64,000 nt of DNA from Zopfochytrium polystomum (GCA_025765615.1 JAIVFJ010000026.1:1-64000), one strand, 5' to 3'; counted from the stretch's first letter, positions 33,652-45,712 are shown. Made by a program: numbers and translations. The notes: generated from the letters alone by a model not told the origin.

Positions 33652-33864
33652 GCTAGGTAGCGGCTTGGTGGATCAGTGGACTTGTTTAGAGCGGTAGCCC
33701 TTTTCTTGTAGAGAGCCAAGAGCCCTTTGTTGCCTTAAAGTAGCTGGTGAGCCGGTGCTCACAGACAGGTTGGTCTTGTTTAGAGTCAGAAACCCTTTTC
33801 TTGTAAGAGCAGCAGGGCCCTGTTCGAGCGTACAGATGTGGCCGACGGCTTGTAGGTAGCTTTG

Positions 33865-35067
33865 TGATGAAATCCCACCCAGGACTGGAGGGACTTGGTG
33901 TGTGTGGGGATGAAGAGAGAGAGAGAGAGAGAGAGAGCAGTGATGATGGAAAAGGGAGAGGAGTGAGAGGATGTAGAGAGGAGAGAGGAGTGAGTGGGCA
34001 GAGATGGAAGAGAGAGCAAATGGAGGAAGAGAGATTGGCTTGTTTTGCACTGGATTCTGTCAAAGCAGCAAGGAGGGGGTTGGATTCCTTCTTTGATCTC
34101 TGTGAGAGGTTGCTGCTTTTATACTCCTGCAGGTTGGAGCCATCAGAAAACAGAGGGAGCAGTGGCCTGCACAGAGCAGGCCACAGAAATGAGATAAAAC
34201 AGGCTGAGCACCAATCCCCAGCCTGGGCTAAGTACCCATTCAGGGCTGAGTACCACCCAGTGCTGGGCATCACTCAGGGCTGAGCACCACTCAGGGCTGA
34301 GTACCAGCCTGGGCTGAGCACCACCCAGGGCTGAGTACTAGACTGGGCTGTGCACCACCCAGGGCTAAGTACCAGCCAGGGCTGAGTACCACCTTGGGCT
34401 GAGCACTTTGTCTGGGCTGAGTACCACCAGGAACCAATTTACAGCTTGTTTGAGAAACAGTTGCTTGTAAATTGGTTTGGTTGTTTCCAAATCAGGAAGC
34501 TTGTTTGGGAAACAAGCCGCTTTTTTCCTTGTTTTTAGAAATCCAATGATTGGTGCAATCTCTGGTGAGCTCAGTTTTTATCTCACTTTTAGAAATGCAG
34601 TGATTGGTGCAATCCCTGATTCCTAAATGCCTGTTGCATTGCTCAGATTGCACAGCACAGCAGGAAAGCTGGAATTCCAGATCAGGAAGCGGAATTCCGG
34701 TGCAGAGAGAGGAATTCCAGATCAGGAAGCGGAATTCCGATGCAGAGAGCGGAATTCCGGAGCATTGGGCAGTGGTACACTGCTTCTGCATGCTTGCTGT
34801 GCTGTGTTACATGTGCTGAGTGCGTAGTTTGAGCGTTTTTGTGCATGTTCTAATTGCATTGTTCCTACCAGTAGGATGAACAAAGCTAGAACAACAGCCG
34901 CCTTTGCCTATCTCTTTTTATTGAGAACAGATTAGCCCTTCCGAGCGCCCCATTCAAGTATTGAATCTACTGAGCCCTTCAAACACCCCATCCAATGTGA
35001 TTGGATGGAGTTCTCAAAGGGATCATCAGTAACGGGCGTAGTGTACCCCGTGGGTCGAATCTCAACA
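33865..35067 (-). repeat. Element B right LTR, same allele as solo LTR C
   Basis: 1203 bp. All diagnostic differences from B's left LTR follow solo LTR C (for example GATGTAGAGAGG near 33970 and the two GAATTCC blocks with an extra unit). It is followed by CCTTC and the same S1 sequence as after C. Confidence 0.9.
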
Positions 35068-35329
35068 CCTTCTGACTTGGGTCCACACCACACTAGCTCC
35101 CGCAGGGTCGGTATGGCCTGGGGCCTTCGGTTGCGCCACCCACGTCACTCACAGCCGAGAGTGTGCCTGCAGTCACAGTGCCGGTCGCCGCCCCCACTCA
35201 TCCGATTGGTGCCCTGGCTTTAGTGCTTGTGGGTAAGGCCCACTGGAGATGGCGTTAATCGCAGTAACACGGAGTCCAACCCATCGTGCTGCCAACTCCA
35301 ACACTTCGTGCTGTACACCGTTATCCGAT

Positions 35330-37030
35330 TCACTTTTGCTGCCGTACCTGGATCACTACATGTTCAATTGGTGCCAGTTCTGTGGAAGGTTGTCGTTCAG
35401 CTACCACTGCTGGTCCTGGTTCTGGGAATTGATTCCCGCAAACATTGGCTTCACGAAGGAGGTTGGTGATGTTTTGTTCAGTTGATGTAAGTTCATCTTT
35501 GCTGAGGAGTGGTGTTAACTGATGAACGAGGTCCTGAGCAATATCCTCTGCTGCTGAGGTGCTGAGGCGAGGGAAACTGTCTTCTGCAACCACAAGGTCA
35601 TCCAATCGATGAGTGATTACTCTACCTGTGCTGATGTCAATCAAACGAGCAATGGAACGACCAATGTTTCCAATGTAAATTGCTGGTCGGGTGCGTTCTG
35701 CAATCTTTTTAAACTGATGTGTTTGTCCACGTTCCTTTGCTGTGATATGATACAAACATCCTGAGCCAAAAACTCTGAATTGACTGATGCATGGAGGGAA
35801 TTCAAGAAGCGTTTCAACTGGAGATAGTAATCCACGGCTGAGGACAGGAAGTGTATTGATGATATCTACTCCATGTCGAATCGCATATCCCCACCATAAC
35901 CATGGTGAACCAGCATGTCTTAGAAGGGATCGTGTGACATCCATGACTGTTCGAACTTCTCGCTCTGCTTTCCCATTCAGCTCAGGTGTATGAGGTGGAC
36001 TGACTTCTACGCGGATACCGCATGACGCACAGAAACGGTTAAAAGCGAGTGAATTCAGTTCCCCACCATCAAAGCAGACGCCCTTTACACAAACATCCCT
36101 AACTGTCTCCAATTGTTGGATGATCTTAATGGCCTCCAGTAGTGCTTCTGACTTTCTCCGAAGGTTTGTCGACCAGAGATAATTACTTGCATAGTCAATG
36201 GCAATGAGAGCAAAGCCATATTGTCCTCGAAACTTTGGTTTGACTTCCACTAGATCAAATGCTAAATGTTCGCCTGGTAGTTTATCTGGAGGATCTGTAT
36301 GTGGAATAGCAGCACGAGTCTGTTTGGCAATAATGCAGGCCTTACACAGTTCTTCAAGTAAGTCCAGCTTAATGTCAGGAAAGTCAGCACATGTACGGCG
36401 CTCCTTCATTGCTCGTAGTCTTGCATAAGGGATATGGCCGAGGCGTTCATGCATGCGCTGAGTGTTTGGAGCTTTGCTGTGGAGAAAGGCTGTGCGTATA
36501 CTGAGTGTATCAACTGGTTCTGCAGAGCTGAAGAGGTTGTAAAATTTACTGGCGCCATGTGCAATAAATTGTTTGCTGTAGTTGAAGTTGGGGTTTGCTG
36601 CTGTTGGCAACCATTGGAGACCATGTCTAAGAATCATTTGAAGGACGGCTGGATCTCCTTCCTCAGGACTGCTACGATAAATAGTACCAGGTTGAAGGTC
36701 TCGTGCAAGATGGAAGAAGCCACATAGTTGTAGGTCCCGATCAGCGACCAAGTTGACAGGACATTCTGGAGCATAATGGGCACCTTCAATTATAAGTGTG
36801 ATGTTGTTGGCAAGTGGTATGAGGGCTGTGCCGAATCCTTCACAAGTTAGAATAGGTCCTTCTTTGGCGATACGCATGCTAGATTTCTGCTGAGTATAAC
36901 TATAGGGAATGAAGAGAGAGAAATCTCGAAGCGTTGTGACATTGCAACCGTTGTCGATGAGTACAGGAAAAGAAATAGGAAGAGAAGGGACATTAACTGC
37001 AAATGCCTGGATTACTCCCAGGCCATCCAA
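35330..37030 (-). pseudogene. Second copy of element E protease-integrase
   Basis: 566-codon frame identical to 20727-22427, with the same D, D, E integrase motifs and the same frame break against gag at 37012-37030. It is preceded (35073-35341) by the right part of structured repeat S1. Confidence 0.85.
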
Positions 37031-38366
37031 AAATCCTGTTGACTTTCATCTTGTTCGGTCTCTGATTGGAGTTGCGTTTCCATCCACAATTGCTGTTCTG
37101 CAGCATACTGCTCACTTTGCTGGTCATCCCAATCACCGTTCTGTCGCAGAAGTGCTTGGTTTTCAGGTATCTGCTGTTGTGGAGGGTTTGGTTGCTGGAG
37201 TAAGAGCGCATTTGGATTTGGTGGTGGTCGATGCTGTTGCTGTTGCTGCAATTGCTGAAGAAATGTGTTGGCACACTGTCGAGCAACATGACCATAGCCT
37301 CCACATGCATGACATTGGACTCCAAAAGACTGTTGCTGTGCAGGGTACCAACTCCCCCCAGAGCCGCATCCCATTGCGGTACCACCTGTTGCTGTTCCAC
37401 GTGAACTTAGTCCTCGCCATGTTCCTCGGCCTCGGCCAAAACCACCATATGGGCACAGTGTGTACTGTTGGGACTGAGGGTTTTGGTACTGCAAGGTTGT
37501 TGGGCGGATATTAGGATACGGCTGGTACTGCTGAGGTTTATGATAACTGCCACGACCACGGAGTTGATTATAGTGTACTTTTGGCTGAATAATTACATTT
37601 GCTGTTGGTGTAGTGACTTCTGGAACGGCTGTTGTCAGGTCCCGCTCCTGTTGTGCTGCAAGTCGATCCCGCCTCTCATCATATGTATTTTGGTGGGCGG
37701 TAGATTTAAATAAGGTGATTATGCAGAGTGCGGAATTCCAGTGCAGAGAGCGGAATTCCGATGCAGAGAGCGGAATTCTGGAGCATTGGGCAGTTGTACA
37801 CTGCTTCTGCATGCTTGCTGTGCTGTGTTACATGTGCAGAGTGCGTAGTTTGAGCGTTTTTGTGCATGTTCTAATTGCATTGTTCCTACCGGTAGGATGA
37901 ACAAAGCTAGAACAACAGCCGCCTTTGCCTATCTCTTTTTATTGAGAACAGATTAGCCCTTCCGAGCATCCCATTCAAGTATTGAATCTACTGAGCCCTT
38001 CAAACACCCCATCCAATGTGATTGGATGGAGTACTCAAAGGGATCATCAGTAACGGGCGTAGTGTACCCTGTGGGTCGAATCTCAACACATTCGACTGGC
38101 TCATGCCCGTCTCGTGCAAATGCATAATGCTCGCCGTGGTTGGGTCCCCTGCGTACTCTGCATGTTGGGCCGACATTAGGGCCATTGGGGTCCACTTGAT
38201 CGTTGCGTAATACGTTAATTCGGTCTGGGTCGACACAGTGGCAGAGACCATTGCTCTTGTTGGATAGTTCTGAAATTAGGTCATCCAACCAATCTCCAAA
38301 ATTTGCTGCGCCTTTGAGAATGGGGAATGCACGGGAGGCATACTTGATTTGATCACGCTCGCTCAT
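37012..38366 (-). pseudogene. Second copy of element E gag, interrupted by LTR fragment
   Basis: Identical to 22409-23763: gag N-terminus (38366-38089), truncated family-1 LTR (38088-37723), gag C-terminus with the CHACGGYGHVARQC knuckle. The shared interruption shows the block was duplicated after that LTR fragment was in place. Confidence 0.85.
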
Positions 38367-38634
38367 GCTTGGGAGGAAAAATGTGTGAGAGCTTTGCAGT
38401 AGAATAGAAATTTGAAAGGCAGTGATTTCCCTAATTCGGTGGCAGATTCTGAGACTTCTTGAGCAGGTAATATAAGAATAAGCCGTAAGCAAATGCAGTA
38501 CGACGCTTGTGGGTGGAGTTGTAAGTGCGAGTAGATTAATTTCTCAATGGGGTACGCTGGTGATGAGTTGGTGTTGAAAAAAACAGACTTGTCACAATTG
38601 TGGAGCGAAAATGAGTGGGCCAAAATGCAGCTAC

Positions 38635-38863
38635 TGAAAGAATTCGCTATGATGGATGATTGATGGGTTGGGCTGCTGTGGTGTACACTACTGAAGGCGG
38701 TGGTGGTGGGAGGTTGATCTTGGCTTCTGTCAGTCTTGTGTTTGTCTTTATACAAAACTGTTACAAGGACCATCACTTGCAAAATGCTGCAAGTCATCCT
38801 TGCAGACCAGTATCAGGTCAAAGCTCCTGCACACTGCTTACACCAAAAGACCCAAAACTAACA
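38635..38863 (-). repeat. Family-2 LTR in duplicated block
   Basis: Copy of 24032-24260, again followed by the polypurine tract and the 3' non-coding end of D1 up to 39038. Confidence 0.85.
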
Positions 38864-38910
38864 CTCCCCCCTAAGCTGTGGGCAGGAGCAAAGGCCGGCA
38901 CGGAGGAAAA

Positions 38911-38976
38911 CCTTAAGCCATAGTCAACTTAAGGAAACCGTACCCTTAAGCCATAGTCAACTTAAGGAAACCGTAC
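38911..38976. repeat. 33-bp perfect tandem duplication near block end
   Basis: 38911-38943 is repeated at 38944-38976; a single copy is present at the corresponding place in the first block (about 24310-24342). The unit contains CTTAAG twice. It lies 60 bp from the block breakpoint. Confidence 0.85.
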
Positions 38977-39038
38977 ACTGGAGAAAGAAGAATCACAAAC
39001 ACGTATGACTGGCCATCGGATGGCAGAACAGAAAGGAC

Positions 39039-41458
39039 CTTGGTGCTTGGAAAGTGTTTGACACCCTTGCTGAACGTTTCTACTGGTCCACTATGGGTAG
39101 AGACCTCCCCAACCACATTGCAAGTTGTGGAACTTGCCAAAAGAGTAAGCCTGCGCCCTCCCGTTCTGGAGTTCTGTATCCTGTCCCAGTTGGAATGTAT
39201 CCCTGGGAACGAATTTCTGTCAACTTTGCTGGTCCCTTCAAAAAGACCACTGAAGGTTACCAGTACATAATGGTTGTGATTGATTATTTCACCCACTGGG
39301 TTGAAGCAGTCCCTGTCACAGACACTACTGCAGAAACTGCTGCACGAGCCCTTGTAGAACAAGTGTTTTGCAGACACGGAATCCCTGTGTTCCTTCACTC
39401 CGACAGAGAACAGCCCTTTTCCAGTGAATTGTTTGCTGCTCTCTGTAAAGCACTCGGAACCAAGAAGACCTTCTCATCACCACGCTGGCCATGAGCAAAC
39501 AGTGCTGTAGAACGTTACATCAAAACACTGAAGGGAACCTTACGGTCTTTCATTGATCAGTCATCTCACGACAACTGGACCACTGTGCTTCCATGTGCCC
39601 TCTTTGCGTCCAGAACTCACGTCCACCCACTGACTGGAGAAACCCTGTTTTTCCTGATGCATGGATGCGACTGCTGACTCCCCATTGATATGTTCTCTGG
39701 AGTTGACAGAGATGATCCTCTCAGCACAGAGGAAAAAGCACTTCTTCCCGAAGAAGGAGATGCCGAGCCTGATAGTACAACATTGCTGCTGGATGATGAT
39801 ATGTTTCCTGCACAGAGTTTTGAATTTAAATCTTCTGCAGTTAAAAAACTTGAAACACTGACAACGACAGCAGTGTACTCGAAGAAAGCACTCCCTCTCT
39901 TTTCAAGTGAGCCCCTGCCATCTTCACCGCAACTTAGGATTGTGTTCATGCGAACAACAAATCCTAGGCTCACCTTCCGACAGTATCTGCCGATGAAACT
40001 CTGGCCCTTCCCCACAGAGTACCCTGTTCACAAAGTGTGAGCGAGTTTATCTTCAGATACTCCATTGATGTCCTTTACATCTTTCACGAGCACCCACCTG
40101 CAATTGCAGGATGCCGACCTGAACATTTGAAATTCCCCACTTTTCTGCAAAACTCACCGAATCCTGGAATGCGCATCACAGGTTTTTTACTGACCGTTCT
40201 GCCTGTTATGTGTACGGACCTCGACACCTCATTTGTCCTGAACACTTGCTGAAATCAGTTGCTGTGACTGAATTCAAACGCAGGCTCACTGTTCTTTCAA
40301 GAAACGGAGAACTTGCGTACCTTTTTGCCAACAAAACAGGACACCAACTTACCCTCAACCTGTTCACACCGCCTTCACTTGAAACGCTTGCACCAGCTCC
40401 TGCTGTGGGCTGGCACCTCGGCACCACTTCTGTTTGAGCTCCCTTCAACAGACCCATCCGAAACAATGAGTTCAGAGCTCATTCTGACAGAACCCTATGT
40501 AGTCGAGGTAATTGACAAGCTTTCTGCTGCGCAGAACATTGTTATGACACAAGCAAAGCAGAATCAAGAGCTTTTGCATCTTGCTTCCCTTGAAAAAGAT
40601 AAAGAAGCTCACAAAATTCAACTCGGACAGAGGGCTTGGTTCTCTGTTCCTCTTGATAATCCTGGCAAACTTAACGATAAGAACTGCTCACTCCTCTTCC
40701 GTTGGGTTGGCCCTGTATGAGTCATTGCAATCACTGGCAAAGACTCTGAAGCACAATGCACAATTGTTGAAGCATTCCCTGGAAATCAGATTGTGACCAG
40801 AACTGTGCATGTTTCACGACTGCGACCTTACACTGAGCGAGCTCCTGCTGACTCCGCAGAAGAAGCCGCAGACCTTGCTGGTGCAACATACGACGAAGAT
40901 CTTGAAAAATGGCGAACTGCAAAGAAACACTACCGCCAACCCGCTTCAAAAACCCCGATGGCTCCTGGCATCCACCCTGAATTTGTCAGACGATACTTTG
41001 AGCCTGAAGATGATGAAGAAGACCCCACCGATATCGAATACGAGATCGAGCACATTAAATCTCACACATTCGATGGCGAAAAATATATGTAACTAACCAA
41101 ATGGTTAGGATACTCTTCCAAGCATGACTGGAACCAACTTGAAGAAGACTTACACCCCAAAGCTATTTAAGACTACTGGGCTCTTGTAAAAGAGAACGAT
41201 CCAGATGAGTTCCAGCAACGCACAGAATTCATTGCGAACCGACCATCAAAGCAATCCAGCACTCCAGGCCCCAAAAACACGAGTCCTGCAACGTGTGCAG
41301 AAACTCCTGTAAAACCGATGAGCATCACACATCCCAATAAACCACCGCCTGCAACCAGAACGCGACGTAGCCTCTGATTGCAAAAATCCAAGTGACCCCT
41401 TGGACCCGCCTTATTTTAATTTGTCGCATCTATGGCTGTGAGAATAAAAAAGAGGTAC
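39039..41458 (+). pseudogene. Ty3/gypsy chromovirus integrase with GPY/F-like module and chromodomain, broken
   Basis: Plus-strand pol 3' end. Truncated at the zinc-binding region (ERFYWSTMGRDL...CGTCQKSK; the first His is missing at the junction). Integrase core around 39200-39520 with ISVNFAGPF (first catalytic Asp replaced by Asn), HSDREQPF and SAVERYIKTLKG. GPY/F-like part around 40640-40840 (LLFRWVGPV, VHVSRLRPYTER). Chromodomain around 41040-41200 (IEYEIEHIKSHTFDGEKYM, stop, LTKWLGYSSKHDWNQLEEDL). Stops at about 39493, 39676, 40718 and 41090 and frame changes make it dead. Chromodomains direct integration to modified chromatin in active chromoviruses. Confidence 0.85.
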
Positions 41459-41756
41459 TGTGAGGACGACAGGCTGCTGAGCCTGCGACCTCAAATAAAA
41501 AGAGTATACCCTGCTTTTTTAACTGATAACTTGTGAGGATTATCAATTTGACTTGACCAAACAACATTTCACGAAAGTGACATAACACGGCTGGACCCCA
41601 TTTCTTATTATTTTCATGGGTTATTATTGTCCCTGCAAGCCGAACCACTGAGATTTGGACTGTCTCTTAGCTGCGGCCATGTATATTATTCATGTTATTA
41701 TTATGCACTAAGTTGCAGGCCGAATGGGTGAGGCCGCTCTGCACCACTGGCCAGAG

Positions 41757-41825
41757 GCCCTCTAGCTCAGTGGTGTAGAGCGTTCCCTTCAATGGGAAAG
41801 GTGCTAAGTTTGAGACATGCTGGCA
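41757..41825 (+). other. Decayed tRNA-like module within the gypsy LTR
   Basis: A-box-like TAGCTCAGTGGT with a GCTC/GAGC stem, then a TTCCC/GGGAA stem with a seven-base loop TTCAATG. The T-arm is decayed (AAGTTTGAGAC). A related copy lies at about 50705-50765 in the solo LTR. Not a functional tRNA; it looks like a SINE head or captured tRNA absorbed into the LTR family. Confidence 0.45.
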
Positions 41826-41949
41826 GTCACTGACTGAATGATGCAAAAATGCCAAGTTCTGCACAATGACTAAGCCTGGCCCTCCTCGCTTTTGGAAATG
41901 GATAAGGATGATGTGGTGGGCCTGGTTTGCTGGGTTCAGACCCTCTTCC

Positions 41950-42178
41950 TGTTAGTTTTGGGTCTTTTGGTGTAAGCAGTGTGCAGGAGCTTTGACCAGT
42001 TTCTGCTCTGCAAGGATGACTTGCAGCATTTTGCAAGTGATGGTCCTTATAACAGTTTTGTATAAAGACAAACACAAGACTGACAGAAGCCAAGATCAAC
42101 CTCCCACCACCACCACCTTCAGTAGTGTACACCACAGCAGCCCAACCCATCAATCAGCCACCATAGCAAATTCTTTCA
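41950..42178 (+). repeat. Element D2 5' LTR
   Basis: 229 bp, TGTTAG...TTTCA with TATAAAG at 42061-42067. The 13 bases immediately after it (42179-42191) are the exact reverse complement of 42050-42062 inside this LTR. Confidence 0.9.
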
Positions 42179-45157
42179 TACAAAACTGTTACCCATCCCA
42201 ATCACTTCCCCCTTGGTTTCAACAAAATCCAATCAGTAGAAGGGGTTGTACGCTTTTCAGATCTGCCAACTTCGTGGAGCGATCACGGGCGCTACAGACA
42301 TTGTACAGCGATTTCGTTACTACCATCGGAAAGCTCTTGATCTCCTCTTTCCAACAAACGCACCTGATCTCGGATCGGACGCTCCTACGTCGTATCCACC
42401 GCCTCCAAAGTTGTCGCCTACTTTTCCAACTTCAACCTCAATTTGCTCGTCTTCCAGACCTCCCCCAGCCGATCGCAAGCTATCTTTGGAAAGGCCTGCT
42501 TCTGGACTACACAACTGTCACCAGCGGCATCCCAAAATCACTCTCTTTTGTGATAAGCGCCCACTTTTTCCATTCAGGGTCACCAGATTACCTCCAACCC
42601 TCACCATATTTTTGATTTTTTGTCCCCAATTGGAGACAACAACCACCCCCCTACCTGACACACACCAAGCTAACAAACCAACTTTTCATCTGCTGCAACA
42701 CCACCTTCACAACACACCCAAAATCCAACGAAATCCCTTCAAACTTGGCACACATAATCGTCCTGAGAAAACAACATGACTACTGACTCAACCAATCACA
42801 TCAACGCAGAGCAGAATGACGCAGTTGATCCACTAGACCTCTGCGACACTGGAACCTGTCTCATCAGAGATGGACCATTCCAAGGACAGAGATTCCAATT
42901 GGTGCCTCCGTCTTGTGGACCAGAGAAAGTAACTTGGTTTCCTGGTGCACAGAACCAGAATGCACATTGCTGTCTAATCATTCCTCGCCACATCTATCGA
43001 GCCCTCACCCAAATCACACCTGGTCGAACTTGCAAAGGAGATCATTGACGACTTTGAATGCATTAAAATGGAACCAACTGAAGCCTCAGATGCCGTCATT
43101 ACCCGATTCACTGAAGCATACCATCGAGTCAACAGCTTTGCAAAGTCAGCAGCTGGAGAACTTCTCCATCATATTCGCCCTTTCCAACAAGTTGTTTGAA
43201 TCTTTGTTGGCTCACTGGGCCAAAGCCCGTTGGATATGGGGAAAGGAAACGTTTTTCTTGTTGTCAGCAACCCAGCTCCTCAGATAACAAGTTTAGCCAA
43301 ACTAATCTCACGCTTCAAAAACCTGTTTGACAAAACAACTTTGATAAGCAACACATCGAGCTGGCTGATCAAGCAACAATCACTCGGCTACTGCTGCACC
43401 AGAAATCACCACACCAACTATTACTATCCTGGTTATCTGCCTCTTCATATTGATTGAACAACAAACAGCAGAGGTCCTCAAAAACCAACCAGCTCCATCA
43501 ACTAATAATCAATCTGCTAAGTGTTTTGCTCTTCGCTTTTGATATGCATCAAAGTAACTGCCTTTATCCTCTCAACATTCAGCCATGCAGTCTCCTGTCA
43601 GTAATGATTCATCATTCCATGAACATCAACACAGGCATTTTAGTTTTTGGAGACCTGCACCTCTAACAACTGTCCCTGTGCCCTCTTAATAATACTTACT
43701 CATTTTCAACAGGGCATAACAAATTAGGAATTAATGATATGGTGTTTTCCTCGTCTATCAACCCATGGAGTTGGCAGTTCAATTTCTGGATTACCTGATA
43801 CAATTATCATTGACATGGCCACCTTTTGAGATCAGAGTGTTTTCAACCACACTGAAACTCTCACCATCAAACATATTAGTGATTGGGATGACCAACAGTT
43901 GTGCAAGTGCCAACTCTCACAACCATGGCAACCTTGTGCAATTTCCTCATAACTTTGGACTCTGTTGCATCAAGCTAAGCCTCTCTTTATCTTTTCTCAC
44001 ATAACTTCAGCACTTCAGCCAAAGACAATTTGCAGTCCATTCATTGATAGAACAAGGACTGGTTAAGTAGTTTAACAATCCTCTAACCATTTTGTAAACA
44101 GTCTATTCTGAGTGGTTGCTAGGCAAGCGTGACCGGCACAGGGTCAAAACCTCTCATATATTGTCTGCTTGAGCAGAGGAGGAGGAAAACTGTTGACACT
44201 GGGTTTCCGTTCCACTTAATACTCGGAGTATTTGTCATCAGCACAAGCCAGCGCCCAGTCCAACATCAAACATCATCTTCCACTTAGGGGGGAGGATTCT
44301 AGGGATAAGTGAAAGTTGATCGCTGGCACTGTATTGCCAATTAGATGGAGAATGCTTGGAATAAGTGAACGATGATCATCAGCGCAGAGTTGCAAAGTGG
44401 TCTCAGCATGGATTGGCACCAACTTGGCGTGGTCTTCTTGGTGCCAGGCTGCTGCCTTGGAAAACACTCTATCTATTTTAGCCAAATGAATCTGGACTCA
44501 GGATTCGAACTATGGAGTACACTATTATTGCTGGGCTTACTTGACCCTGGCTAGGGACCTCAACTCACACATATTGACTGCTCCAGCTTTTATACACAGA
44601 CATACTAACACACTACACCAGGTCCCACATCACAGGAAATTCCACAGCCATACCTGAATCCTCACTTTGATTGCATCACCCTGATGAATTATCCTAACCA
44701 ACTTCTGTGACAAAACACAATACTCCTTGAAATAACTTTTGCCTCATTCTGAGGAGTATCAATGTTTATCTTTATTGGACACTCAACACTAACACTTTTT
44801 CAGAGCAAACTATAAACAAGCTCAACCTTGCAAGATTACTGAAGTTCCATTCTCATCTAAGATTCTTCCTTTGCCGAACCAAATCTAACTGACTCTAGAT
44901 TTCAAACTGCTCTTAATAGAGTCACTCCAGAACAGCTATGTTCTTTGAATGCCTCATGCATTCATCCAGCATGCATTCATGCAGCATAACCAGGATCTGG
45001 AAGCTTCAGAGATTGCCCTCAACTTTTGTAATCTGACCAGAAACTTTGTGGTTTGGCTTGGATGTTAGACTTGACAAAAACATTCTGCTGATTCTTTAAT
45101 GAGGCAGAGTAGAAGACATCAGGCTAAGTCTTTGTTCCCTTTGCTTGCACTAACACT
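42179..45157 (+). other. Non-coding interior of D2
   Basis: Only short open frames with no domain I recognise (for example 42776-43048, MTTDSTNHINAEQ...). 44110-44262 repeats, inverted, the sequence at 4545-4693. A TTAGGGGGGAG purine tract at 44283-44293 resembles a second polypurine tract and may mark another element's end. Otherwise nothing supportable. Confidence 0.5.
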
Positions 45158-45162
45158 CTTCT
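45158..45162. other. Unoccupied counterpart of element B's insertion site
   Basis: CTTCT here is the inverted counterpart of AGAAG at 27098-27102, where element B begins in D1. In D2 the family-2 sequence continues across this point without interruption. This defines B's original target and the sequence that should have followed its right LTR. Confidence 0.75.
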
Positions 45163-45712
45163 ACTAGCATAAATTCCACAACATCATATGGAGACTAAAG
45201 GCAAATCATCATCAAGCAATCAAACTCTGTGGAAACATCTGGATATACTAACTCTCACTAATGCTTTCTACCACTAACTTTGTATCTATCTTTATTTTCC
45301 ACTCTAGACCAACAAAAACAAAAATCAACCACCTCACACACAGTTACAATTACCATATCAATAAACTATTCAAACCTCAGCAATCTCAGCAAAATTCAGG
45401 AAACCTTCAACTATTCATTCCTGCAGATCAGCTTCAGAAACAACACCAACATCACCACTTTGCTCCATTCAGTCAGCAGTCACCTTGAACCATCTTTGAA
45501 CCTGAATTTTGCCAGTTGAACAAGTTGAATTGGAATTGCTTTCAGTTTTCTGCAGCCTCAACAAAGTCAGACAAAGCATCAACCATTCCCCACAGCAGAG
45601 TCACTCCAGAAAACAACAACTTCCTCCATTCGGTCAGCATTCAGCTTCAGCAATCAGAATTGGAAAAAGTTAAACTGGAATTGGTAAAAAGTATCAACCA
45701 CATGGTAATCCA

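Larger units (their letters stand above)
27103..35067 (-). mobile_element. Ty1/copia element B (family 1), intact gag-pol, chimeric flanks
   Basis: Left LTR 27103-28228 (1126 bp), internal 28229-33864, right LTR 33865-35067 (1203 bp). The LTRs differ in length and sequence. The left flank is AGAAG and the right flank CCTTC, so there is no shared target duplication. The right LTR and everything to its right match solo LTR C and its flank. The site expected for B's insertion is seen unoccupied in D2 (45158-45162). B is therefore a recombinant of two elements, or a misassembly. Confidence 0.9.
33865..39038. repeat. Second copy of a 5.15-kb block (first copy 19258-24402)
   Basis: Direct repeat of 19258-24402. 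Reading frames match at a constant offset of 14603 across more than 4 kb. The differences I found are about 4 bp in the GA microsatellite and a 33-bp tandem duplication near the right end. The left end coincides with an LTR start. The right end is abrupt (24402 and 39038). Confidence 0.9.

Noticed and set aside
41757..41825. Functional tRNA gene (anticodon CAA).
   Set aside because: The T-arm is not paired and lacks a proper B box, and a second decayed copy sits at the same LTR position; it is a tRNA-derived repeat, not a gene.
44283..44300. Second polypurine tract (TTAGGGGGGAG) as evidence for an additional complete element inside D2.
   Set aside because: No LTR-like start with a partner copy follows it; it may be a remnant only.
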